A stretch of 64,000 nt of DNA, taken from the NCBI GenBank assembly GCA_003170295.1, contig PNAJ01000133.1, positions 28,799-92,798 of the forward strand, read 5' to 3'. The notes beneath the pieces were generated by a model. That model was not told where the DNA came from. It made no database searches and saw only the letters and a program-made list of their open reading frames with translations. Positions 25,701 to 37,238 of the stretch are shown in pieces; the stretch's first letter is position 1; each line of letters opens with the position of its first letter. Both the position numbers and the translations under genes were made by a program. Source of the DNA: Bryobacterales bacterium. Lineage in GTDB: Bacteria > Acidobacteriota > Terriglobia > Bryobacterales > Bryobacteraceae.

Positions 25701-25702
25701 TT

Positions 25703-25755
25703 AATGGAAAGCCGGGGAAAGCCGGGACGGACGAGACCGCACCCGGTCCCCCCCG
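25703..25755. repeat. GGTCTCGTC...CCGG repeat, right copy (inverted)
   Basis: Reads CCGGGGAAAGCCGGGACGGA then CGAGACCG and CCCGGTCCC. It is the approximate inverse of 24921-24975 and begins right where the open frame of the gene fragment is cut off. Confidence 0.5.
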
Positions 25756-28569
25756 CTACGGCGCGCCGCTTCCGCCGGTCTCTGTGGGAGCGCCTTCTGT
25801 CTCCTTCTTGATCTTCTTTAACTCCTTCTCGCGGTCGAGCACTGAGACGCCTTTGTTGATCCATTCGGCGGCGGGTTCGCCTTTCAAGTAGTAGCCGAAC
25901 CAGTCGAGGATGCGGTCGTGGTAATCGATTTGATTGGCCTTCACGGCCAGCGAACGATTTTCGCCGGGGTACATCAGCATGACCACTTGCTTTCCGGCTC
26001 GGCGGGCGATGTTGTAGAACTCGAGCGTCTGGTGCCAGTCTGAGGCGCCGTCTTTGTCGGCGGTCGACATGAGCAGTGAGCCCTTCATTTTATTGACGCT
26101 GAAGACGGCCGAGTTGCGGATGTAGGCTTGCGGATCTTCCCACAGGGGGACCTCCATGCGCTCCTGCCCGACTTCCATGTGGCCGGTTTCCGGGACGCCG
26201 TTGTTCCAGTAGACTTCGCCGAAGTTGGAGATGAGGTCGGTTAGCGAGCCGCCTACCGCACCGGCGGCGAACATATCGGTTTGGGTCATGATGAAGGTCG
26301 AGCCGTAGCCTCCCCAGGAGTGGCCGGTGATGCCCATATGTTTGGGGTCGATCATGCCGGTCGCGACGGCGGCCTTGGTCGCGGCGACGGTGCATTCCAG
26401 GATCGACATGCCGGGGTCGCGCGGGCGGAATACGATATCGGGCATCAGCACGAAGTAGCCTTTCGAGGTCCACACGGCTTCGCTGTAGGGCGAGCGTTCG
26501 GAGACGGGGAAATAGCGATGCAGGTAGTTGCTCTCGCGTTCATAGATGTGGACGAGCATCGGATATTGCTTGCCGGGCTCGTAATTGGCGGGGTAGAAAA
26601 GGGCTCCTTGGAGGCGCTCGCCCTTCGGGGATTTATATTCGATGAGCTGCGCTTTGCCCCAGGCGTAGTTGGATTGGAATGGATTCGTGTCGCTCACCTG
26701 GCGCGGGTTTTTCAGATCTGACGCCGCGGCGTAGTAGTTGGGCGAAGCGTCGAACGCTTCGGCGATGTAGGCGTAGGCGTCGGATTCCTTGGCCTTGATC
26801 AAGCCTCGGACGCCTTTGTCGAGCCACACGGCTTTCTCGACATTGCCGGCATTGAGAATCGCGTAGCCAGTTTTCTTGGTCCAGATGCCGTAGAGGCTCA
26901 GGTAAACGGGCTTGGCGAGATCGATCGCTTCGTCGTTGCCACCACCGCCTCGGCCTCCACGACCGCCTGCGGCTTCACTTTGGAGATTGACGTAGCGATA
27001 GCGAACCTGCTCGGCGCTGCCGCTGGTGAGCTTGCGGGAATTGGAACCGTCGGAGAAGAGCTCGTATAGATCGGTGTCGTCGTAGACGATGACGCTTTTG
27101 TCGTCCTTCGTCCAGCCGGCGATGCCCCAGGAAGGTTTGTGCGGGGGCGTGTGGTCGTCCTCTTTATCGGTGAAGGTCACGCCCGCGGCGAGCTTGCTGA
27201 GGTTGCGCGTGGCGCCGGTTTCGAGGTCGTAAATCATGTATTCGTTGTCCTTGAAGGTGAGGACGTAATGGCCTCCGGGGCTGTGCCAGACCGGGGGAAT
27301 GACGCGCCTGGCGACCACGGTGCGCCCGCCGGTCGCAAGATCCACTTTATATACGTCGTTGTAGCGGCGGCCGAACATGCCGTCGGTTTCATACGGCGTA
27401 TCGTCGGTGGCGATGGCGATGCTCGCATGGCGCGGGAGCTGCATTGTGTCCTTCGCATTGGTTCCGAGAGGCACGATTCTGCCGGTGTCGAGATGCCACG
27501 CCGCTACGACGTGGCGGTCGCGGTCGCGCGCGAGGCGGAGCTTCTGCTCGGCTATCACGTTGACGTCGCGGGCGTGCCAAACTTCAACATTGGCAGGATC
27601 GCCGGGGACGGTCTCGGCCTTCTTTTCCCAGTCGGCGATGCCGAAGTAGACGATTTTTCCGTCCTCAGACCATTGCGGAGCGCGAGAGGAAACAATGCGC
27701 TGTGGCGCGGGAACGTCGGCGGATTTTTTGTCGGTGAGATTGCGCCAGGCGAGGACCGAGTAGGAATCGCCATCGTAAGCCTTGTCGCGTTTGGAGCGGA
27801 GCGCTGTGAGATCGGTGGAATCCTTGCGCCAGGTGAGGGCGGAGAAGCTCGCGTCCCCGAAGTCGAGAACTTTCAGTGTGCTGGTCGCGGCATCGAATAG
27901 CTGAATCCCGTTGCCGACACGGTTCTCCACGCCGATGGTCATGGCGAGATTGGTGCCTTTGTCCTGCCACTTGAAATCCGTGACGTTACCGAAGGTGGTA
28001 TCGATGCCGGAGGCGAGATCGCGGACTAATAGGGTGGTTCCGACAGGATCGGTCGCGCCGGCTCTGCCGCCACCTCCGCGACCACCTCTGCCACCCGGGG
28101 CTGCTGGAGTCGCCGGGGCTGCGACTGCGGATCGGGGAGCATAGCGGCGCATGGCGAGAAATGCTCCTCGATCGGAAAAGGCGAACGCGGTGATGTCGTC
28201 GACGGTGGTCGCGGTACCGGTCGAGAGGTCCATCAGGCCGAGCTTATTTTGCGGCTTGCGCGCGGCTGGAGCCTTTTCCGCATCCGCTTCGGAGACGCCA
28301 ATCGAGTAGGCGATCCAGCGCGAGTCCGAGGAGAAGGCGGGGTCGGTCGCCAATTTTGCGATTTGGGTTTTGCCGCCCGCCGTCGGCGAAATGCGAAGTT
28401 CGTAGGTGCCGTCCGTCCGACGAATGGGATACGCGAGCCATTTTCCGTTGGGCGAAAAGACTCCATTACCGAGCGTTTCCCACTTGGCGAAGTCGGCGGG
28501 AGCGATGGGAAGTTTTGGCTGCGCGGCCAGTGGCAGGGAGAGGGTGAGGGCGAGCAGGAGGAATCGCAT
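25756..28569 (-). CDS. Prolyl-oligopeptidase (S9) family exported peptidase
   Basis: A 937-residue secreted or periplasmic protein. Signal peptide MRFLLLALTLSLPLAAQ, then an N-terminal propeller-like half (repeated GKWLAYPIRR, FSSDSRWIAYSIG, PQWSEDGKIVYFG, PGGHYVLTFKDNEYMIYD) and a C-terminal alpha/beta-hydrolase domain. Catalytic Ser751 lies in GHSWGGYGS; the acid is probably in DKDGASD (838-844); His884 in DYHDR. The family cleaves peptides or acyl-peptides. Two Gly/Arg-rich low-complexity loops (GGRGGRGGGG) occur at about 155 and 535, which is unusual. ATG 28569 is supported by the signal peptide. Confidence 0.92.
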   Translation of the reverse strand: MRFLLLALTLSLPLAAQPKLPIAPADFAKWETLGNGVFSPNGKWLAYPIRRTDGTYELRISPTAGGKTQIAKLATDPAFSSDSRWIAYSIGVSEADAEKAPAARKPQNKLGLMDLSTGTATTVDDITAFAFSDRGAFLAMRRYAPRSAVAAPATPAAPGGRGGRGGGGRAGATDPVGTTLLVRDLASGIDTTFGNVTDFKWQDKGTNLAMTIGVENRVGNGIQLFDAATSTLKVLDFGDASFSALTWRKDSTDLTALRSKRDKAYDGDSYSVLAWRNLTDKKSADVPAPQRIVSSRAPQWSEDGKIVYFGIADWEKKAETVPGDPANVEVWHARDVNVIAEQKLRLARDRDRHVVAAWHLDTGRIVPLGTNAKDTMQLPRHASIAIATDDTPYETDGMFGRRYNDVYKVDLATGGRTVVARRVIPPVWHSPGGHYVLTFKDNEYMIYDLETGATRNLSKLAAGVTFTDKEDDHTPPHKPSWGIAGWTKDDKSVIVYDDTDLYELFSDGSNSRKLTSGSAEQVRYRYVNLQSEAAGGRGGRGGGGNDEAIDLAKPVYLSLYGIWTKKTGYAILNAGNVEKAVWLDKGVRGLIKAKESDAYAYIAEAFDASPNYYAAASDLKNPRQVSDTNPFQSNYAWGKAQLIEYKSPKGERLQGALFYPANYEPGKQYPMLVHIYERESNYLHRYFPVSERSPYSEAVWTSKGYFVLMPDIVFRPRDPGMSILECTVAATKAAVATGMIDPKHMGITGHSWGGYGSTFIMTQTDMFAAGAVGGSLTDLISNFGEVYWNNGVPETGHMEVGQERMEVPLWEDPQAYIRNSAVFSVNKMKGSLLMSTADKDGASDWHQTLEFYNIARRAGKQVVMLMYPGENRSLAVKANQIDYHDRILDWFGYYLKGEPAAEWINKGVSVLDREKELKKIKKETEGAPTETGGSGAP

Positions 28570-28620
28570 TTACAGATTGTAGTCCTGTTTTCGCGCGCTG
28601 CGGACGGATACTTCAAGAAA

Positions 28621-28659
28621 CACCGGAGCCCGGCGCGATGGGGCTGGCCGGGCTCGGTG
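28621..28659 (-). terminator. Hairpin between the BON gene and the S9 gene
   Basis: CACCGGAGCCCGGC and GCCGGGCTCGGTG pair with one bulged base, 16 bp downstream of the BON gene stop. On the minus strand it is followed by TGTTTCTTG, a weak T-tract. Plausible terminator. Confidence 0.5.
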
Positions 28660-28674
28660 GTTTAGCGATGCTGG

Positions 28675-29172
28675 CTATTTGGCGACAACCAGGTCGTTGG
28701 TCACTTTAAAAGCTCCGGCGACTCCGTTGGCGGCGAGGCCGGCAAGGTTTTTGTCGGTTTCGCTATCGACCACGCCGACCAGCGTGATATTTCCGTTCTT
28801 CACGATGATGTGAATCGGCGGGACGGCCCCCATCTGGTAGCGCTGGAGCCCCGGTTTGGAGAAGATCTGGCGATAAGCGGCTCTGCGGATGCGGTCGTCG
28901 TTAGGGGAGAGCGGTAGCACCTCGATCTCGTTGTCGACGCGCTCCACGCCTTCGATCTTTTTAACGACGTTTTCGGCGTCGGACTTGAGGGTCGGCCTCG
29001 TGACCTGACCGAACAGGGTGACTTTGGCGCCGTCCACGCGGTACGCGAGGTTATCGAAAACCCCGTAATACGGCAGCATCACAAGCTCGTGACGAACTTC
29101 TTTCACGACCTTTTCCTGGCTGGGCTGAGCCGCACTGAAAACTGCAAATGCGAGGAACAAAGTAGCTTTCAC
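28675..29172 (-). CDS. BON-domain periplasmic protein
   Basis: A 165-residue protein with a signal peptide (VKATLFLAFAVFSAAQ) and two BON domains, about 25-88 (YRVDGAKVTLFGQVTRPTLKSDAENVVKKIEGVERVDNEIEVLP) and 95-163 (IHIIVKNGNITLVGVVDSETDKNLAGLAANGVAGAFKVTNDLVV). BON domains bind membranes or lipids; OsmY-like proteins stabilise the envelope. The GTG at 29172 is preferred over the ATG at 29190 because GGAGGT lies four bases before the GTG and the signal peptide then starts with a lysine. This is a monocistronic gene divergent from the RRM gene. Confidence 0.88.
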   Translation of the reverse strand: MKATLFLAFAVFSAAQPSQEKVVKEVRHELVMLPYYGVFDNLAYRVDGAKVTLFGQVTRPTLKSDAENVVKKIEGVERVDNEIEVLPLSPNDDRIRRAAYRQIFSKPGLQRYQMGAVPPIHIIVKNGNITLVGVVDSETDKNLAGLAANGVAGAFKVTNDLVVAK

Positions 29173-29323
29173 GTAGACCTCCACCCACATAGAGATATCA
29201 TGGAAGTGGAGAGTCTCCAAATTTTTATTTACCCTTTTTTAAGAGTGTGATACGCTAGTAGTGCCCGAGGGAGCATCGCACTCGAGCCAAACCCCCACCA
29301 ATGGAGTCGAAGACAACCACTGA

Positions 29324-29863
29324 ATGAGTTTTACGGTCTTTTTGGGCAACTTGCCCGTTTGGGTAACCGCGGACGATATTAAAGGCTGGCTGACAGCCGA
29401 AAACCTGGTTGCAGACGCAATCAAGGTTATCCGCAATCCGGAAACACAGGAGTCCAAGGGATTTGCGTTCATTGAAGCGCCGAATACCGAGGAAATGAAC
29501 TCCATTATCCGCCGTTTCGATCGGGCGCCGCTTGAGGACCGGATGTTGCGCGCAAATCCCGCGCAGCCGCCCAAGCCCAAGAGCCAGACAGCGCGGCCCG
29601 GGGATCGACCCGAGCGCGGACCTGAACGTGGACCAGAGCGGGCGCCGGATCGGCGGGAATATCGCCCCCCCGCACCGAGCCACAGCGTCGGTCAACCTGC
29701 CGCTGCCGCAGCGGTTTCCAACCAGAGTGCGGCGGTTGCGACGGCAGCTCCGGTGGTCGATCAGCGTCCGCCGAGGCGAGGCAAACGGAGCGCAGGCGGA
29801 GCCAAACGGGCTGCCAGTGGTCCGCAGAGCGCGTTCGCGGAAGAGCTCGCTAAAGCGCTGTAA
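29324..29863 (+). CDS. RNA-binding protein with one RRM domain
   Basis: A 179-residue protein. Residues 1-77 form an RNA-recognition motif with RNP2 VFLGNL at 5-10 and RNP1 KGFAFIEA at 45-52. The rest is disordered: a repeated Arg/Pro/Glu tract (RPERGPERGPERAPDRR, 93-110), then Ala/Pro/Gln and a basic RRGKRSAGG stretch. Bacterial single-RRM proteins of this kind are seen in Cyanobacteria and Acidobacteria and are linked to cold response or mRNA localisation. ATG 29324 is followed directly by the first strand. The disordered tail is longer than usual. Confidence 0.9.
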   Translation: MSFTVFLGNLPVWVTADDIKGWLTAENLVADAIKVIRNPETQESKGFAFIEAPNTEEMNSIIRRFDRAPLEDRMLRANPAQPPKPKSQTARPGDRPERGPERGPERAPDRREYRPPAPSHSVGQPAAAAAVSNQSAAVATAAPVVDQRPPRRGKRSAGGAKRAASGPQSAFAEELAKAL

Positions 29864-29868
29864 GATGG

Positions 29869-29886
29869 CAGGCGGAACCGCCTGCG
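29869..29886. terminator. Hairpin between convergent RRM gene and carB
   Basis: GCAGGCG-GAAC-CGCCTGC, a perfect 7-bp stem, in the 39 bp between the stops of two convergent genes. No U-tract on either strand, so a factor-independent terminator is uncertain. Confidence 0.45.
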
Positions 29887-29902
29887 TTAAAAAGGGCTCT
29901 GC

Positions 29903-33130
<3,228 letters not shown>

Positions 33131-33133
33131 CGG

Positions 33134-34261
33134 CTACTTTTCCAATTCCATCAACTTCACAAAATCTTCGAATAAGTAGAGCGAATCGTGCGGGCCGGGC
33201 GCGGCCTCCGGATGATACTGCACGCAGAATACGGGATGATTGCGGTGGCGGAAGCCTTCGAGCGTATCGTCGTTCAAATTGGTGTGCGTGATTTCAATTT
33301 CGTTGAGATTGAGCGAGTCGGGATCGACCGCGAAGCCGTGATTATGCGACGTGATCTCGACCTTCCCAGTGACGCTGTTGAGCACCGGATGATTCCCGCC
33401 GCGGTGTCCGAATTTCAGCTTGTACGTCTTGCCGCCAAGCGCGAGCCCGAGAATCTGATGGCCCAGGCAGATGCCGAAAATCGGCACGCGCCCGACCAAC
33501 TTCGCCACCTGCGCGGCGGGATATTCGAGAGGCTCGGGATCGCCCGGACCGTTCGAGAGAAACACGCCGTCGGGCTTGAGCGCAAGTACATCGTCGGCGG
33601 AAGTTCCGGCGGGAACCACGGTCAGTCGGCAGCCGGATTGCACCAGGCGCCGAAGGATATTCCGCTTCATCCCGTAATCGTAGGCGACAACATGGAATCG
33701 GGGCTCGGCGGCGGTGCCCGCGAGGTCGGAAGGCGAGCAGAGGTCGACTGCCTTCGACCACTCGTAAATCTTCGGCGTGGTAACGCGAGTCGCCAGGTCG
33801 AGTCCGGTCATCGAAGGAGAGTTTTTCGCGCGCGCGACTAGTTCGTCCTTTGTCCCTCCGCTCGCAGAGAGCACCCCGCGCATCACGCCTCGGGAGCGAA
33901 GATGGCGAACCAAAGCTCGCGTATCGATGCCGGCGATCACGGGCACTTGATTGCCCGTCAAAAACTGCTGGGCCGTTTCGTCAGCGCGCCAGTTGCTCGC
34001 GAGTGGCGAGAATTCGCGGACCACCAGACCTTCAATATACGGCTTGACGGACTCGTTATCGGAGTCGTTCGCGCCGTAGTTGCCAATTTGAGGATTAGTG
34101 AGAACGACAATCTGCCCGGCATACGAAGGATCGGTGAAGATTTCCTGGTAACCGGTAAGGGAGGTATTGAAAACAACTTCACCCGCGTGTTCGACGGGCG
34201 CACCAAAACTACTGCCCTCGAAGACCGTGCCGTCTTCCAGAGCGAGGACTGCTGTGTTCAA
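33134..34261 (-). CDS. carA: Carbamoyl-phosphate synthase small subunit
   Basis: A 375-residue CarA. N-terminal CPSase_sm domain ([37 protein letters not shown]) and a C-terminal class I glutamine amidotransferase with Cys265 in GICLGHQ, His350 and Glu352 in QYHPEA. It supplies ammonia to CarB. The start is TTG at 34261, preceded by GGAGGA; no in-frame ATG exists near the family start [13 protein letters not shown] 76-bp inverted repeat lies 77 bp upstream. Confidence 0.97.
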   Translation of the reverse strand: MNTAVLALEDGTVFEGSSFGAPVEHAGEVVFNTSLTGYQEIFTDPSYAGQIVVLTNPQIGNYGANDSDNESVKPYIEGLVVREFSPLASNWRADETAQQFLTGNQVPVIAGIDTRALVRHLRSRGVMRGVLSASGGTKDELVARAKNSPSMTGLDLATRVTTPKIYEWSKAVDLCSPSDLAGTAAEPRFHVVAYDYGMKRNILRRLVQSGCRLTVVPAGTSADDVLALKPDGVFLSNGPGDPEPLEYPAAQVAKLVGRVPIFGICLGHQILGLALGGKTYKLKFGHRGGNHPVLNSVTGKVEITSHNHGFAVDPDSLNLNEIEITHTNLNDDTLEGFRHRNHPVFCVQYHPEAAPGPHDSLYLFEDFVKLMELEK

Positions 34262-34337
34262 GTGTGCTGATTCCTCCAGGCGTTGGGGGTAACTTCTATT
34301 TCACCACAAAAACGCGCAGGATGAAATCTACGCGATA

Positions 34338-34413
34338 ACCGCTCCCGTTGGTCGCGGCTCTAAAAAACGATTCATGATAACTCGCTCATAGAGCCGCGAC
34401 CATCGGGAGCGGT
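34338..34413. repeat. Long inverted repeat upstream of carA
   Basis: Two 24-base arms (34338-34361 and 34390-34413) match with a single mismatch around a 28-base spacer: ACCGCTCCCG, then GTCGCGGCTCT, and the inverse. It lies in the gap between the membrane gene stop (34430) and the carA start (34261), both on the minus strand. No U-tract follows. It may act as a terminator or leader structure, or be a member of a dispersed REP family. Confidence 0.75.
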
Positions 34414-34429
34414 CAGACCGGACTTTCCG

Positions 34430-35437
34430 CTAATGCGCGATGGCTTCGAGCCTGGGCCGCGCACCCGCCGTCTTCAGGCGTACGATTCTATAAATGTTCC
34501 CCGCCGCAACGACGATACCGATGGCGACCGCGATCGGGAACGTCCTCCCCATCCAGTAATTTATGATGTTGGTGATTTCGGCCGCTCGTTCGGGGGACAC
34601 ATTAGCCACAGCGAGTCCCGTCAGAATGTTTGCCTTTAGCAGCCAGCAGAACAGCGCCGACCCGGCTGCATCGCTGAGCAGGCGAACGATCGCCCTTTGC
34701 ATCGTCCAATAAGGACGCGTCAGGCTGTCTGCCGAAAGGCCACAGTTCACCAGCGACACCAGCAAGAATCCCCAGAAAAACCAGGGCCACAACGGAGACA
34801 CCGAAATCCGGACGTCTGAGATCATCGCTACCGGCGCGTACATGTTGGTTGCCCACACGATGAAGCCTACGGCATTGACGACCATCTCGAAAGAAGCGGT
34901 GGCACGCGGGACCACGTTCGGATTTCGCACCGCGGGCAGCTTGCGCGGATCCCATTTTTCCATGAACCGCGACTTCGCCTGCAACCTTTCGAGGATCGCG
35001 AACACGATGGTCACCGCGCCAAACGCGAGGAATGCCGTGGCCCATACACTACTCCATGCCGAAAGAATTGCGGGGACCGGGTGACTCAGCAGCTCGCCTC
35101 GATATGCGGGGCTATAGATCATCCGCCCGATCCATACCAGCGCCGACGGCACCAGGTAGCTCGCCATCACGATCTTCAGCACAAAAGTGTAAATGGGAAA
35201 CAGCACGGGTCCGATCAGGTGCTGCTGTGGCAAAAAACGGTTCGCCACCAGCACCGGCCGCCCGCGCTCGAGGAGAATCGCGCCGACCTCGGTCTCTGTC
35301 AGTGCGCGCCCGAGGTTCGTCTCTTTCTCCTCGATCTGCGCGCGCAGGTCTTCCGACAACTCCGCGATGATGTCGTGCTTTTGTGCCTTAGGCAACCAGA
35401 ATTGAACGGCCTGTAGATAACGCTCGATTAGTTCCAT
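34430..35437 (-). CDS. Membrane protein with PadR-associated N-terminal domain
   Basis: A 335-residue protein. Residues 1-70 (MELIERYLQAVQFWLPKAQKHDIIAELSEDLRAQIEEKE ... GAILLERGRPVLVANRFLP) form the helical 'permease prefix'/HAAS-like domain often encoded beside PadR regulators. About six membrane helices follow: FPIYTFVLKIVMASYLVP, AWSSVWATAFLAFGAVTIVFAIL, FEMVVNAVGFIVWATNMY, LWPWFFWGFLLVSLVNCG and others. Function unknown; the pairing suggests a ligand-sensing or signalling role. ATG 35437 overlaps the PadR stop (TGATG), so translation is coupled; a GGAG lies just before. Confidence 0.8.
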   Translation of the reverse strand: MELIERYLQAVQFWLPKAQKHDIIAELSEDLRAQIEEKETNLGRALTETEVGAILLERGRPVLVANRFLPQQHLIGPVLFPIYTFVLKIVMASYLVPSALVWIGRMIYSPAYRGELLSHPVPAILSAWSSVWATAFLAFGAVTIVFAILERLQAKSRFMEKWDPRKLPAVRNPNVVPRATASFEMVVNAVGFIVWATNMYAPVAMISDVRISVSPLWPWFFWGFLLVSLVNCGLSADSLTRPYWTMQRAIVRLLSDAAGSALFCWLLKANILTGLAVANVSPERAAEITNIINYWMGRTFPIAVAIGIVVAAGNIYRIVRLKTAGARPRLEAIAH

Positions 35438-35784
35438 CACTTTACTCCTCGGGGTTCCAAAATCTCGTTTATAGATGAATCGATGTCCAGCCGCTCGGCG
35501 AGCAACTGCTCCAGAATCAGCGTGCCATCGGCGGTCAGCCGGTAGAAGCGCTTGTTGCGCTTGTCTTGCTCGCGCCATTCGCTGGCCAGCAGGCCCTGGC
35601 TCTCCAGTCGCCGCAGCAGGGGATACAGCGTCCCTTCGTCAATCGCTAAACCATGCTCTGCCAATGACTTGCGCAGCGTATAGCCGCACTGTTCGTGGCG
35701 CAGCGCCGCCAAGACGGCCAGCACCAGGGAGCCTCGGCGGAGTTCCAGACGAAGATTCTCGAACAGCGATACAGTGTCTAGCAT
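35437..35784 (-). CDS. PadR-family transcriptional regulator
   Basis: A 115-residue PadR-like repressor: RRGSLVLAVLAALRHEQCGYTLRKSLAEHGLAIDEGTLYPLLRRLESQGLLASEWREQDKRNKRFYRLTADG is the winged-helix domain with the 'GTLYPLLRRLE' recognition helix. ATG 35784 is taken; GTG 35796 would place the start inside the palindrome. The nested inverted repeats at 35788-35817 directly upstream are the likely operator, implying autoregulation. Coupled to the membrane partner. Confidence 0.92.
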   Translation of the reverse strand: MLDTVSLFENLRLELRRGSLVLAVLAALRHEQCGYTLRKSLAEHGLAIDEGTLYPLLRRLESQGLLASEWREQDKRNKRFYRLTADGTLILEQLLAERLDIDSSINEILEPRGVK

Positions 35785-35787
35785 CGT

Positions 35788-35817
35788 ATGTATCACATAC
35801 TATATGATACATAGTAT
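35788..35817. promoter_or_regulatory. Nested inverted repeats, PadR operator candidate
   Basis: ATGTATCA (35788-35795) pairs with TGATACAT (35805-35812); within and beyond it ATACTAT (35797-35803) pairs with ATAGTAT (35811-35817). AT-rich palindromes with ATGTATC...GATACAT arms are the classical PadR site type. It touches the regulator's start, leaving no room for a Shine-Dalgarno site, so the transcript may be leaderless. Confidence 0.78.
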
Positions 35818-35830
35818 AGATGTCAAGGAT

Positions 35831-36256
35831 TTATTTTTGAGGGCCGACGGACTTCTCGGCGCCATCGATCAGCGCTTGCCTGTCGGCGTCGGTGAGTTTG
35901 GCGTTCGGGTGCATGGGAAGATAAAACCACGGCGGCATGTCGCCCATTTTCACTTGTTCGGCAATGTCCTTGGCGTGCGTCTGCGGTTTGTCCCATTCTG
36001 TAAAATTCAAATGGCTGCGACCGCCGTTCACATCTCTCGCGAGCAACCAGGATACCGGCGCAACGTGGGAATACCAGGGCCACGTGGTTTCGTTGCTGTG
36101 GCAATCAAAACAGGCTCGGTGAATCAACGCCCTCGTCTCCTGAGAGTTCCACGCAGGCTCCTTCGTCGAGGGCGGATTGGTGTGGGTGTGGCCGAAAGGA
36201 ATCAGTTGAATCAGAACCACGACGGCCAGGAGCCATTTAAGGATCTTGATAACCAT
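35831..36256 (-). CDS. Haem-binding domain protein (cytochrome c-like)
   Basis: A 141-residue exported protein. An N-terminal membrane segment (VIKILKWLLAVVVLIQLIPFG) is followed by CFDCH at 49-53, a c-type haem attachment motif, and the block SNETTWPWYSHVAPVSWLLARDVNGGR with TEWDKP typical of the Haem_bd family. MPPWFYLPMHPNAKLT may give the distal Met ligand. Likely a periplasmic electron carrier or sensor. ATG 36256 is chosen because the signal segment begins there. It follows 13 bp after the sugar permease stop on the same strand. Confidence 0.88.
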   Translation of the reverse strand: MVIKILKWLLAVVVLIQLIPFGHTHTNPPSTKEPAWNSQETRALIHRACFDCHSNETTWPWYSHVAPVSWLLARDVNGGRSHLNFTEWDKPQTHAKDIAEQVKMGDMPPWFYLPMHPNAKLTDADRQALIDGAEKSVGPQK

Positions 36257-36269
36257 GTACAGAGCATAC

Positions 36270-37229
36270 TCAATTTGACCCACGGCGTTGCAGTGCGACC
36301 GCGAGTAAAATGATGACGGCCTTCAGCATCATTTCCACGTTGCTGTCGACGTTGTTGAGGCGAAGCATGTTGGTCAGTACCCCGATGGTGAGTGTCCCAA
36401 CAATCGTTCCGCCGATCGATCCGCTCCCGCCCGCGAGCCTGGTCCCGCCGATCACGACCGCCGCAATCGCATCGAGCTCGTAAGCCACGCCCGCGTTCGG
36501 ATTCCCTTGATGATTCTCCGCCGCATACAAAACGCCGCCGATTCCTGCCAACAACCCGGCCAGCGTATACACTCCGATTTTGACGCTTCGAATCGGCAAT
36601 CCCGCGTATCGCGCCGCGGTTTCGTTATCGCCCACCGCCCTCACATGGCGCCCGAAAACCGACCTCTGCAACATCACCCAAAAAATCGCAGCTAAAACGG
36701 CCCACGTGCCGATGACTACGGTTTTGGTACGCAGTAACTCGGCGAAGCGAGCGGCTATATCCTGGCCGAATCCGATGTCGATATTCGCATTCGCGGTCAA
36801 CCACTTAGCGAGTCCACGGATGCCGATCATGGTGGCTAGCGTGACCACGAAAGGCTGGATTTTCAGCAGCGCCACGCACGCTCCGTTGACAGCGCCTACA
36901 GCCGCCGATGCAGCCAAAGCCATCAAAATAGACGTCGTTATGCTGGCATTCGGCCGCATCAGCCCCATTGCGACTATCGAGGTCGCCAGCGCGAGCGTGC
37001 TCCCGACGCTTAAATCGATGCCTGCCGTGAGAATCACGTAGGTCATCGCCAAGGCGGTGATGCCGGTGATGGAGACCTGACGCAAAATGTCGGTTAGATT
37101 GCCAGGGTCCAAAAAAATGCGCGTTGGCGTGCAAAAAATCGCCAAAATGACGATTCCAGCGAGGCTAATGAGGCTTAAAGTGCTGTTTTGGAGGCTCCGC
37201 GTAGGCTTATTTGACCTTAATTGCGCCAG
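36270..37229 (-). CDS. Sugar ABC transporter permease, RbsC-like (orphan)
   Basis: About 319 residues, the normal RbsC length, with eight to ten membrane helices. Diagnostic blocks: ITALAMTYVILTAGIDLSVGSTLALATSIVA, QPFVVTLATMIGIRGLAKW, TWAVLAAIFWVMLQRSVFGRHVRAVGDNETAARYAGL (EAA-type loop) and GIGGVLYAAENHQGNPNAGVAYELDAIAAVVIGGT. No ATG, GTG or TTG exists in this frame near the expected N-terminus; CTG 37229 or ATT 37232 is the best guess. The ATPase and binding-protein genes that normally precede it are absent: a divergent glycosidase starts 10 bp away. Either a non-canonical start or a cut operon. Confidence 0.82.
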   Translation of the reverse strand: MAQLRSNKPTRSLQNSTLSLISLAGIVILAIFCTPTRIFLDPGNLTDILRQVSITGITALAMTYVILTAGIDLSVGSTLALATSIVAMGLMRPNASITTSILMALAASAAVGAVNGACVALLKIQPFVVTLATMIGIRGLAKWLTANANIDIGFGQDIAARFAELLRTKTVVIGTWAVLAAIFWVMLQRSVFGRHVRAVGDNETAARYAGLPIRSVKIGVYTLAGLLAGIGGVLYAAENHQGNPNAGVAYELDAIAAVVIGGTRLAGGSGSIGGTIVGTLTIGVLTNMLRLNNVDSNVEMMLKAVIILLAVALQRRGSN

Positions 37230-37238
37230 AATAGCATC

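Noticed and set aside
25350..25811. 153-codon plus-strand frame with a hydrophobic stretch
   Set aside because: It overlaps the ends of two minus-strand genes and the repeat; the hydrophobic part is antisense to the beta-sandwich-like gene fragment, and the rest is low-complexity Arg-rich.
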